A stretch of DNA of 6,093 nucleotides from assembly GCA_027314685.1 (NCBI GenBank), contig DAHVAI010000174.1:1-6093 (forward strand), given 5' to 3'. The notes under the pieces were generated by a model. It saw nothing but the letters and a program-made list of their open reading frames with translations, had not been told where the DNA came from and made no database searches. Every line of letters starts with the position of its first letter. The first letter of the stretch is position 1. This document shows, piece after piece, positions 1-5,548 of this stretch. The stretch comes from Nitrososphaerota archaeon. Its GTDB lineage: Archaea > Thermoproteota > Nitrososphaeria > Nitrososphaerales > CADDZS01. A program made the translations under genes and the position numbers.

Positions 1-1
1 A

Positions 2-294
2 CTTGAAATCATATCTAAGACCCAATCTATCGAAGAGCTGAGTAAGGGATTGTACATCCCCGTCAGCACCCGCTACAGAAAAGTCCGGATTATGTTGAAA
101 TTCGGAAATGCGCGACTAGTCAAAACGGTGATAGATGCAGACGGCAAAGAAATTTGTTTCGTAAGGCAACGAGTTTCAAGAATGCTGCGGTCAAGAATGC
201 TGCGGTCAAGTTTGAATTTGGCGAGATTATAGTTGATGTAACACTCGACAACAATGCCAACAGAGTTGAAAAGCTTGCGCCGACTATTGTTTAA
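2..294 (+). pseudogene. 3' part of an unrecognised gene, apparently frameshifted
   Basis: A frame open from the left edge (frame 2) reads through residues such as SIEELSKGLYIPVSTRYRKV and ends at 232 in an implausible Arg/Leu/Met-rich tail. From about 157-180 the next frame (frame 1) becomes protein-like, reading KFEFGEIIVDVTLDNNANR before a TAA at 292-294. Joining the two gives one sensible acidic/hydrophobic C-terminus, which suggests a frameshift near 157-178. A 15-bp tandem repeat lies just after the likely shift; it preserves frame and so does not itself cause it. I do not recognise the family. It could be a decaying gene, a sequencing error, or two unrelated open frames. The gene start lies outside the window. 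Confidence 0.35.
176..210. repeat. 15-bp tandem repeat, about 2.3 copies
   Basis: The unit TCAAGAATGCTGCGG occurs at 176-190 and again at 191-205, followed by a partial third copy (TCAAG) at 206-210. The copies are identical. In frame 1 it duplicates the residues KNAAV. The exact identity points to a recent slippage duplication. Confidence 0.85.
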
Positions 295-534
295 GATGAA
301 TGGTCACATTCACCGAAAGCAACCGCGACGTTGGTCATCAAAGAGATACTCGCCACTTGCTCATAGAGCCTTGAACGCACCGATAGGTTTGGTATTTGTG
401 CTAGCTGCCCTAAGAGGTATCCGGTCGATTTTGTTCTCTGCCCGTAGACGAAAATTCTATTTCAGCTTCTTTGGTTCATATCGCGCTTTAGTGATCCAAA
501 ATTGAAGAATGCTGCTTGTCACAATACATCGGAA
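295..534. other. gap with no supported gene
   Basis: Between the broken gene and tRNA-Leu I see no convincing coding sequence. An ATG frame at 254-505 exists, but its product is very rich in Arg and Ser, overlaps the end of the upstream reading frame and resembles no family known to me. No obvious promoter or hairpin was found. The word AAGAATGCTG of the tandem repeat recurs once at about 505-514. Confidence 0.5.
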
Positions 535-639
535 TGGTGCGGGGAGTGGGATTTGAACCCACGAACCCCTAAGGGACGAGGTCTCTCATCTTACAAGAAC
601 CTAAGCCTCGCGCCTTTGACCAGGCTGGGCGATCCCCGC
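535..639 (-). tRNA. trnL: tRNA-Leu(UAG), intron-containing, CCA encoded
   Basis: On the minus strand the acceptor 5' strand GCGGGGA (639-633) pairs with TCCCCGC, followed by discriminator A at 538 and an encoded CCA (535-537). The D-arm is GCC/GGC with a GG-containing loop, the T-arm is GTGGG-TTCAAAT-CCCAC, and a long variable arm (CCC-TTA-GGG core) marks a class II tRNA. The anticodon stem is CGAGG/CCTCG, and the loop after splicing is CTTAGGA, giving anticodon UAG at 603-601 and G37, usual for leucine. The mature length without CCA is 85 nt, normal for tRNA-Leu. It is transcribed away from the PEPCK gene. Confidence 0.95.
583..599 (-). other. 17-nt intron of tRNA-Leu at position 37/38
   Basis: The intron lies at the canonical archaeal site after nucleotide 37. 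The precursor folds as a BHB: the anticodon stem is the outer helix, central helix CTTA/TGAG has four pairs (one T-G wobble), the 3-nt bulges are GGT and AGA, and a small inner hairpin is TCT-TGTA-AGA. Cutting after the second base of each bulge (GG|T and AG|A) releases exactly this segment for the archaeal splicing endonuclease. Confidence 0.85.
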
Positions 640-664
640 AACAGCTGAGCAAATTCTTTACAGG

Positions 665-674
665 TCTAAAAAAG
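665..674 (-). promoter_or_regulatory. possible box A of tRNA-Leu
   Basis: On the minus strand the T-rich stretch CTTTTTTAGA lies about 26-35 bp upstream of the tRNA 5' end, the distance expected of an archaeal TATA box. It matches the TTTAWATA consensus only loosely, so the call is tentative. Confidence 0.3.
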
Positions 675-767
675 AATGCTCTGAAATTTCGCATTTATCA
701 TGAGAATGGTCATCAAGGAATTTCTGACTTCGTATTCAGAATTGGATTGATTGCGGCGAGTTGGTAC

Positions 768-780
768 CACAATAGTTGTG
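768..780. promoter_or_regulatory. short palindrome upstream of PEPCK
   Basis: CACAA-TAG-TTGTG is a perfect inverted repeat with a 3-bp centre, ending 61 bp before the PEPCK start codon. A second imperfect repeat lies at 719-743 (AATTTCTGA facing TCAGAATT across 8 nt). Either could bind a dimeric regulator of PEPCK. Short repeats like these also arise by chance, and no clear TATA box anchors them. Confidence 0.25.
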
Positions 781-841
781 AAGCCGGCAATGCTTTTCTT
801 TCAAGCTCAAACCTTCTTGTCGAATCATCTAGTAGAAAAAT

Positions 842-2668
842 ATGCCAAATAGCTATACTTTTACGCGCATATCTGGGGACATGCTCCACAAATTGGCCAT
901 TCAGAGAGAAAAGGCCGTAGAAACCAACCAGGAACTTGTCCAGTGGGTCGACGAAGTAGCCAGTCGAACTCGTCCTGATAAAGTCATCTGGTGTGATGGA
1001 TCTGAGGAAGAATACTACGCACTCGTGGACCAGATGGTCAAGGAAAACTCTCTCATTCGACTTAATGAGAACGAGTTTCCTCGCTGCTATTTGTACAGAA
1101 GCGAGGCTCATGATGTCGCTCGCACTGAATCTTCCACTTACATTTGTACGCCGTACAAAGCAGATGCAGGTCCTACTAACAACTGGATGAGTCCTGAATC
1201 CGCACAGGCGATGCTCTGGGACATCTTAGAAGGCTCCATGAGAGGTAGGACTATGTTTGTTGTTCCATACATAATGGGTCCATTAGATTCAATCCACTCT
1301 CAAGTAGGGGTGGAAATCACAGACTCCAGTTATGTCGCGATCAGCCTGAGGATCATGACTCGGATGGGATCACCTGCCCTGGAGAGGCTCAAGAATACCG
1401 TTGAGTTCGTGAAAGGGATTCATTCTATGGGAACCAGCGATCCTACAAAGAAATACATCTGCCATTTTCCTGATTCCAAACTGATTATGAGCGTCAACTC
1501 CAATTATGGCGGAAACGCTCTTCTTTCAAAGAAAGCCCATTCACTCAGAATTGCGAGTATCTCTGCAAGGGAGGAAGGTTGGATGGCAGAACACATGCTA
1601 ATACTCGGGATCCAAGACAAGAACGGACGAACAAGCTACATAACTGGGGCGTTCCCTAGTGCAAGTGGCAAGACAAACCTTGCGATGTTACGACCTCCGG
1701 ACGTATATAGCGGCTACAAGGTATTGCTCATCGGCGATGACATTGCATGGCTGCACCTTGGCGCAGACAGAAGACTGTACGCGATAAATCCCGAGGCCGG
1801 TTTTTTCTGTGTTGCAACGCACACCAGTCCTAAGACAAATCCCAATCTGTTAGAAACGATAAAACGAGATACGATTTTCACGAATGTTGCTCTTGCTCCC
1901 GGACAGATACCTTGGTGGGAAGGCAAAGAGCCAGCCCCTGACTCATTGATCGACTGGCATGGAAATGTATGGAAACCTGGCGGTGCGCCCGCTGCACATC
2001 CAAATTCCAGATTCACCGTGGCAATCTCGAATTATCCAGCCCTCTCTCCCAAGTTCAAAGATCCTGAAGGAGTTCCGATATCGGCCATGTTGTTTGGTGG
2101 ACGAAGGGCGTCGCTCGTTCCGCTTGTCTACGAGGCGCTCAACTGGGAACACGGAGTCTTGATCGGTGCCATGATGAAAATTGAAACGACTGCAGCCGCT
2201 GAAGGAAAGGTCGGGGTACTAAGAAACGATCCGATGGCAATGACACCGTTCTGTGGCTACAACATGGGTGACTACTTCCAGTACTGGCTGGATTTTGCCA
2301 ATCGAAGCAAGAATCTTCCAAAAATCTTTCAAGTTAATTGGTTCAGGTTAGGCGCTGACAAGCGATTCCTTTGGCCCGGCTATGGAGATAACATGCGCGT
2401 TTTAGAGTGGATAGTGAATAGGGCCAATCAAGATGCTCCTGCTGTTAAGACTCCGATTGGTTACCTTCCAACGAAAGAGTCACTCAACTTGAAGGGTTTG
2501 AATTTGAAAGAAAAGATAATTGACGAACTCTTGCTTGTGGACCGAACGGGTTGGCTCAAAGAGCTAGAAGAAATAAAGCCGTATTTCGAGTCTTTCGGCG
2601 ACAGGTTTCCAAAGCGATTGTGGCAGGAATATGACAAACTGGCCTCAAGGTTAAAGAACAATTCGTGA
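842..2668 (+). CDS. pckG: phosphoenolpyruvate carboxykinase, GTP type
   Basis: The 608-residue protein matches the GTP-dependent PEPCK family (EC 4.1.1.32) along its full usual length. The enzyme converts oxaloacetate and GTP to PEP, CO2 and GDP in the cytoplasm, the entry step of gluconeogenesis, which also links C4 acids to PEP. Visible landmarks: substrate-binding Arg94 (DVARTES); Tyr222-Gly-Gly-Asn; the metal ligands Lys231, His251 and Asp300 (GDDIAW); the P-loop FPSASGKTNLAM (271-282); HPNSRF with Asn388 and Arg390; FGGRR (418-422); the lid loop around TTAAAEGK (449-456); and the nucleotide-pocket stretch VNWFRLGADKRFLWPG. At residue 275 Ser replaces the hyper-reactive Cys that this family's P-loop usually carries. 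An in-frame TAG at 833-835 makes ATG 842 the furthest upstream start; no Shine-Dalgarno is evident, so a leaderless or short-leader transcript is likely. It stands alone, not in an operon. Confidence 0.97.
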   Translation: MPNSYTFTRISGDMLHKLAIQREKAVETNQELVQWVDEVASRTRPDKVIWCDGSEEEYYALVDQMVKENSLIRLNENEFPRCYLYRSEAHDVARTESSTYICTPYKADAGPTNNWMSPESAQAMLWDILEGSMRGRTMFVVPYIMGPLDSIHSQVGVEITDSSYVAISLRIMTRMGSPALERLKNTVEFVKGIHSMGTSDPTKKYICHFPDSKLIMSVNSNYGGNALLSKKAHSLRIASISAREEGWMAEHMLILGIQDKNGRTSYITGAFPSASGKTNLAMLRPPDVYSGYKVLLIGDDIAWLHLGADRRLYAINPEAGFFCVATHTSPKTNPNLLETIKRDTIFTNVALAPGQIPWWEGKEPAPDSLIDWHGNVWKPGGAPAAHPNSRFTVAISNYPALSPKFKDPEGVPISAMLFGGRRASLVPLVYEALNWEHGVLIGAMMKIETTAAAEGKVGVLRNDPMAMTPFCGYNMGDYFQYWLDFANRSKNLPKIFQVNWFRLGADKRFLWPGYGDNMRVLEWIVNRANQDAPAVKTPIGYLPTKESLNLKGLNLKEKIIDELLLVDRTGWLKELEEIKPYFESFGDRFPKRLWQEYDKLASRLKNNS

Positions 2669-2694
2669 GACAGAGAAACTCTGATTAAAAATTC

Positions 2695-2751
2695 GAAACT
2701 AGGAGTAGCGAAGAGCCTTGTTTAAGACTAGGCTCCGCCCGTCCTAGTTTC
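2695..2751. repeat. compound hairpin after PEPCK: 10-bp outer and 6-bp inner stem
   Basis: The arms GAAACTAGGA (2695-2704) and TCCTAGTTTC (2742-2751) are perfectly complementary. Inside them GAGCCT (2713-2718) pairs with AGGCTC (2730-2735) around an 11-nt loop; the internal loop has 8 nt on one side and 6 on the other. It begins 27 nt after the PEPCK stop, between that gene and the convergent small gene. It may stabilise or end the PEPCK mRNA 3' end, or be a small structured RNA. No T-run follows directly, so it is not a bacterial-type terminator. Confidence 0.7.
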
Positions 2752-2807
2752 ATCATGCGCATTGACTTGTGCATCGAATCTTATTGATCCGAAACATCAG
2801 AACGCGA

Positions 2808-2813
2808 TTTTTT
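2808..2813 (+). terminator. possible T-run terminator for PEPCK
   Basis: A run of six T lies about 140 nt after the PEPCK stop. Archaeal RNA polymerase can terminate at T-runs without a hairpin. The run overlaps the stop codon of the convergent small gene, so it could also be chance. Confidence 0.25.
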
Positions 2814-2988
2814 AGACCAGATTTAGGTCTGGGAATGATGCCTGTGCTACACCGAGCTCTGCCTGCAGAGAGCGGATTCGCTCAGCATATTTCCTCATAT
2901 CGATGCTGTTGTTCTGGACCTTTGCGATCCTGTATGCTTTCCAAGTCTTTCTTAACGCGCCCCATGTCTGTCCGATTGTGTAAGCCAT
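2812..2988 (-). CDS. small helical protein of unknown function
   Basis: The 58-residue product starting MAYTIGQTWGALRKTWKAYR has a regular amphipathic pattern, a basic/aromatic N-terminal half, then a likely helix (MRKYAERIRSLQAELG) and a short acidic end (FPDLNLV). It looks like a real small cytosolic protein, but I cannot name the family. No membrane segment, signal peptide or metal site is visible. I chose ATG 2988 because the conserved-looking part begins there and an A/T-rich stretch (TTAGCTTATCA) lies about 26-36 bp upstream, compatible with a leaderless start. The same frame remains open to another ATG at 3102, which would give 96 residues. It converges with PEPCK and diverges from the nuclease-like gene. 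Confidence 0.55.
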   Translation of the reverse strand: MAYTIGQTWGALRKTWKAYRIAKVQNNSIDMRKYAERIRSLQAELGVAQASFPDLNLV

Positions 2989-3202
2989 GTTACTTCGAGT
3001 TATTGAGATGGAATGATAAGCTAATTTTTGGCCATGTGAAGAATCTTTGACCAAATGCATCACAACGCTCTCATTTAGGCGGATTTTTACGCTCACTCTC
3101 ATGCTCTAATCCCAAAATCTACGTCAAAGTGCGCCTCTGCCTGGTAATTCACTCGTATTCTGACTGCTCATGGTATGATTTTGTAGACGGCAGCTGAGTT
3201 CT

Positions 3203-3730
3203 TTGATAACACACAAGCTTAATGCCAATCTCGAAAACATACATGCCATAACCACGTCTCAGTACTCTGATCTAGGCGTATGTTACCAAGCGTTCAAAGA
3301 ACATCTGGAAAAGAATGGTTTTCATATATATCCGACCGAATTCGATTGCGGAAGGTCCTATCACCCGCTAGTTGACATTGCTGCACGAATGGGTTCATTC
3401 TACTGGGCATTCGAATACAAGTCTTGGAATGATAGTATTGCGCGAGGAGTTGAACAGGTGAAATGTTATTCTGACTGGTTTGACTACGTAGTGCTCGTAT
3501 CTGAGAAGGCGATTCGTCACACAGATAGCAAACATTACTGGAACTTGAGATCTATTGGTGCCGGAATTTGGAATTATCACCCATTACTCGACAAATGCAT
3601 TATTACGAAGAATCCAACAATCCAATCACCTGCCAAGAACAATAGAAAGATGGTCGCGCGGCGATTCAAATCGCTGGAAAAGACAATATCACGATCAAAA
3701 AGTTCCGAAATTTTTAGAACTTTGACATGA
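3203..3730 (+). CDS. PD-(D/E)XK nuclease-like protein
   Basis: The 175-residue protein carries the core signature of the restriction-endonuclease-like fold: an N-terminal helix with Glu32/Glu36, then Asp58 (HPLVDIAARMG), Glu71-Tyr-Lys73 (WAFEYKSW) at the usual spacing, and Gln85 with Tyr89 in the following helix (GVEQVKCYSDWFDYVVLVS). These residues would coordinate Mg2+ and cut nucleic acid. The C-terminus from about residue 144 is strongly basic (NNRKMVARRFKSLEKTISRS) and may bind DNA or RNA. The frame is open only back to a TGA at 3176-3178, with TTG 3203 the best start and the first ATG at residue 63, inside the motif region, so the true start is uncertain. No methyltransferase, helicase or toxin-antitoxin partner lies beside it. 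Substrate and role are unknown. Confidence 0.65.
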   Translation: MITHKLNANLENIHAITTSQYSDLGVCYQAFKEHLEKNGFHIYPTEFDCGRSYHPLVDIAARMGSFYWAFEYKSWNDSIARGVEQVKCYSDWFDYVVLVSEKAIRHTDSKHYWNLRSIGAGIWNYHPLLDKCIITKNPTIQSPAKNNRKMVARRFKSLEKTISRSKSSEIFRTLT

Positions 3731-3955
3731 CCTGCAAATGTGTTCTGTGTGCTATGCCCTAACTTTCACACTCTCTTGAATGTACCAACTGATGATTGGA
3801 AAATGCCTAATTGTTTCTTTCCTAAAATCTCCACCTGTTGCGAGTTGTTATGCCATCATTGCGCTTTCTAATGAAAGTCCGAAGATAAGAAACCATCTTG
3901 CATTTTTTGAAACAACTCCAATATAGTCATCCAACACAACCACTGGATGCGCTCC
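3731..3955. other. intergenic stretch, no gene seen
   Basis: No coding sequence is supported in any frame. The stretch is A/T-rich and contains a small palindrome CTTTC-TAAT-GAAAG at 3864-3877. Minus-strand open frames here run into the start of the reductase gene and look like its shadow. Confidence 0.5.
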
Positions 3956-3968
3956 TTTAAATAAAGGA
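3953..3968 (+). promoter_or_regulatory. TATA box of the aldo/keto reductase gene, inside a palindrome
   Basis: TTTAAATA at 3956-3963 is a perfect archaeal box A, 35 bp before ATG 3999, so transcription should start about 10-15 nt before the start codon. The box sits inside a perfect inverted repeat, TCCTTT-AAAT-AAAGGA. A repressor bound there would block TBP directly, so the palindrome is a candidate operator. Confidence 0.65.
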
Positions 3969-3986
3969 AGCTAACTTTGGAAAGGC

Positions 3987-3991
3987 GTGAT
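3987..3991 (+). promoter_or_regulatory. ribosome binding site of the reductase gene
   Basis: GTGAT, complementary to the archaeal 16S rRNA 3' end (AUCACCUCC), lies 7 nt before ATG 3999. It supports this start and suggests a short-leader mRNA. Confidence 0.45.
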
Positions 3992-3998
3992 TGCTTGA

Positions 3999-4970
3999 AT
4001 GCAGTATATTCGTCTAGGTAACTCAGGTCTGAAAGTTTCCAGGATCTGCCTCGGAACAATGTCGTTTGGTAATGAAAGTAGCTGGACAATCGAGATTGAC
4101 AAGGCCCGTCCGATTGTAAGGAAGGCTCTCGACCTAGGTATCAATTTCTTTGATACCGCCAATGTTTACTCTTCTGGAAGGTCTGAAGAAATCATTGGAG
4201 AGCTGATCAAAGATCGCAGGAGCGACGTCGTGATAGCCACAAAGGTACATGGAGAGGTCGGCGAAGGTCCGAATGATGAAGGTCTATCCAGATATCACAT
4301 CTTGCGCGAAATAGACAGATCACTAGCAAGGTTGCAGACAGATCACGTCGATCTCTATCAGACCCACAGATGGAGCAATGACACTCCCATTGAGGAGACT
4401 CTTGTCGCTTTGAATGATGTAGTCCGTGCTGGAAAGGCAAGATACATCGGCGGCTCGAGCATGTACGCTTGGCAGTTTGCAAAGGCATTATTCACAAGTG
4501 ATCTGCTCGGTATTGCAAGATTTGTCGCTATGCAAAATCACTACAATCTGCTTTACAGAGAAGAGGAACGAGAGATGATTCCACTATGCAAGGACCAAGG
4601 CATCGGCGTTATCCCTTGGAGCCCTTTAGCCAGAGGTTTCCTCTCTGGCAAGTACAAGCGAAATGAAACCCCGACGAGTGAAAGATACAAATCAGAGCCG
4701 GCTAACATCTTTGCAAAAAGGTTCTTTCATCCTGAAGACTACGACATTCTTGATGTCGCAACAGATATCGCAAAGGAGAAGGGCGCGAAAATTCCCGAGG
4801 TTGCAATAGCATGGCTCCTTCAGAAGGGAGTGACCGCACCTATCATCGGGGCGACCAAGGTAGAACATGTAGAGGAGGCAGTTCGTGCCGTCGAGTTGAA
4901 ACTTTCTGAAGACGACAACATGAGACTCGACGAGAAGTACAAATTGCACCCAATCCTTGGGCATAGATAA
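3999..4970 (+). CDS. aldo/keto reductase
   Basis: The 323-residue length is typical of the aldo/keto reductase superfamily, soluble NADPH-dependent TIM-barrel enzymes that reduce aldehydes and ketones to alcohols. The catalytic tetrad is complete: Asp52 and Tyr57 (FFDTANVYSSGRSE), Lys82 (IATKVHG) and His123 (LYQTHRW). GGSSMYAWQ (151-159), QNHYNLLYREEERE and PWSPLARGFLSGKY (206-219) are strongly conserved in the bacterial and archaeal YajO/Tas-like branch. PIIGATKVEHVEEA (281-294) is the segment that grips the NADP 2'-phosphate. The start is supported by the opening MQYIRLGNSGLKVS, a standard N-terminus for the family, plus the promoter and ribosome site. The natural substrate cannot be read from sequence. 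The gene has its own promoter and converges on tRNA-Ala. Confidence 0.95.
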   Translation: MQYIRLGNSGLKVSRICLGTMSFGNESSWTIEIDKARPIVRKALDLGINFFDTANVYSSGRSEEIIGELIKDRRSDVVIATKVHGEVGEGPNDEGLSRYHILREIDRSLARLQTDHVDLYQTHRWSNDTPIEETLVALNDVVRAGKARYIGGSSMYAWQFAKALFTSDLLGIARFVAMQNHYNLLYREEEREMIPLCKDQGIGVIPWSPLARGFLSGKYKRNETPTSERYKSEPANIFAKRFFHPEDYDILDVATDIAKEKGAKIPEVAIAWLLQKGVTAPIIGATKVEHVEEAVRAVELKLSEDDNMRLDEKYKLHPILGHR

Positions 4971-5015
4971 GTCAAAACACAAAATCTGGCGCCTAAATAA
5001 TGGATGTCGTGAGTG

Positions 5016-5114
5016 TGGACCGGAGGGGATTTGAACCCCTGACCTCCCGCGCTCTTTCCAGCCCTCGAATTTCTGGTTGCAAGGCGGGCGTTACTACCGC
5101 TGAACTACCGGCCC
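5016..5114 (-). tRNA. trnA: tRNA-Ala(UGC), intron-containing
   Basis: On the minus strand GGGCCGG (5114-5108) pairs with CCGGTCC through a G3-U70 wobble, the classic alanine identity element. The anticodon stem is CCCGC/GCGGG, anticodon TGC lies at 5081-5079, and the T-arm is AGGGG-TTCAAAT-CCCCT. Removing a 26-nt intron leaves 73 nt ending in discriminator A at 5016. The next bases read CAC, so CCA is not encoded, unlike the other two tRNAs here. The D-stem is slightly irregular (GTT/AAC with an extra T). Confidence 0.95.
5052..5077 (-). other. 26-nt intron of tRNA-Ala at position 37/38
   Basis: The precursor forms a BHB: outer helix CCCGC/GCGGG, central helix CTTG/AAAG (three pairs plus a G-A mismatch), 3-nt bulges CAA and AGC, and inner helix CCAG/CTGG. 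Cuts at CA|A and AG|C leave the loop CTTGCAC, placing the intron at the standard 37/38 site. Confidence 0.85.
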
Positions 5115-5140
5115 AATATTCAGCTCTTTTTTCTTTCACA

Positions 5141-5150
5141 TTATTAAAAA
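5141..5150 (-). promoter_or_regulatory. box A of tRNA-Ala
   Basis: Minus-strand TTTTTAATAA lies 27-36 bp upstream of the tRNA 5' end, a good position and a fair match to the archaeal TATA consensus. Confidence 0.5.
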
Positions 5151-5174
5151 GAATCGTGTGGTCGAAAGTTGGTT

Positions 5175-5240
5175 GCTGGCGTGCGATTTTGTTCATCATC
5201 TCGAACATTCAGATCGCCCGTCGTAGCAACGCACGCCAGC
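5175..5240. repeat. 11-bp inverted repeat with structured loop between two tRNA genes
   Basis: GCTGGCGTGCG (5175-5185) and CGCACGCCAGC (5230-5240) are perfectly complementary and GC-rich against an A/T-rich surround. Within the 44-nt loop TGTTC (5190-5194) pairs with GAACA (5203-5207); alternatively GCGAT (5183-5187) pairs with ATCGC (5213-5217). On the minus strand the loop contains CTGA (5212-5209), then 9 nt, then ATGATGA (5199-5193), resembling boxes D' and C' of archaeal C/D guide RNAs, but no clear outer C and D boxes were found. It may be a small RNA or a binding site. Confidence 0.65.
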
Positions 5241-5356
5241 CTGAAAGGATCACGAAACCATGAAGATTAGTGTTGCCCTGATCTTTGAATTCTCTTGTTT
5301 TGATCTCGAATGAAAAGTTTTTCTACGATTGAGAAGGCATAATGAAAACTCGACGC

Positions 5357-5460
5357 GGGCCTGTGGCTCAGCCAGTCCTAGAGCTGCTACTCTAGGGGTA
5401 AAGCAGAGCGGAGGACTCTTAATCCTTAGGTCGTGGGTTCAAATCCCACCAGGCCCGCCA
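5357..5460 (+). tRNA. trnK: tRNA-Lys(CUU) with D-loop intron, CCA encoded
   Basis: The acceptor GGGCCTG pairs with CAGGCCC, followed by discriminator G at 5457 and CCA at 5458-5460. The anticodon stem is GAGGA/TCCTT and the uninterrupted loop CTCTTAA gives anticodon CUU. The T-arm is GTGGG-TTCAAAT-CCCAC. The D-arm is far too long as written. Removing 27 nt restores a standard D-arm, GCTC-AGCCAGGCA-GAGC, with A14, G15, the G18G19 pair and A21, and a 74-nt mature tRNA before CCA. Confidence 0.93.
5376..5402 (+). other. 27-nt noncanonical intron in the D-loop of tRNA-Lys
   Basis: The intron contains a perfect 7-bp hairpin, CCTAGAG-CTGCTA-CTCTAGG. Flanking it, AGCC faces GGTA (three pairs, one A-A mismatch), with 3-nt bulges AGT and AAG. 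Cuts at AG|T and AA|G place it between G18 and G19. The outer helix would be the D-stem GCTC/GAGC, with two extra bases (CA) on the 3' side, so the BHB is relaxed rather than ideal. Confidence 0.8.
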
Positions 5461-5548
5461 CATTATTTCACTACTGTTTGGCGATGCGATTTAGGCTAAC
5501 CGGGGTGAAAACACATAAGCACGACATGACGTATACAACCTATTAGAA

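Noticed and set aside
254..505. Plus-strand ORF of 83 residues
   Set aside because: Very Arg/Ser-rich, overlaps the end of the better-supported upstream frame, no promoter or ribosome site and no recognisable family.
713..1111. Minus-strand ORF of 132 residues
   Set aside because: Mostly antisense to the PEPCK N-terminus, whose frame is clearly real; composition fits a shadow frame.
1714..2016. Minus-strand ORF of 100 residues inside PEPCK
   Set aside because: Antisense to conserved PEPCK motifs; no independent support.
2695..2751. Hairpin as an H/ACA guide RNA
   Set aside because: No ANA box follows the 3' arm and no clear kink-turn is seen in the upper part.
2813..2840. Stem AGACC/GGTCT as a terminator
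   Set aside because: It falls within the last codons of the small minus-strand gene, and the nearby T-run precedes rather than follows it on the plus strand.
2769..3050. Plus-strand ORF of 93 residues
   Set aside because: Antisense to the small helical minus-strand protein, which has the more natural composition; this product is Cys/Arg/Ser-rich and irregular.
3868..4089. Minus-strand ORFs across the reductase promoter
   Set aside because: They run antisense through the clear TATA box and the conserved N-terminus of the reductase.
4993..5263. ORFs on both strands over tRNA-Ala
   Set aside because: They are read straight through a well-formed tRNA gene and its promoter.
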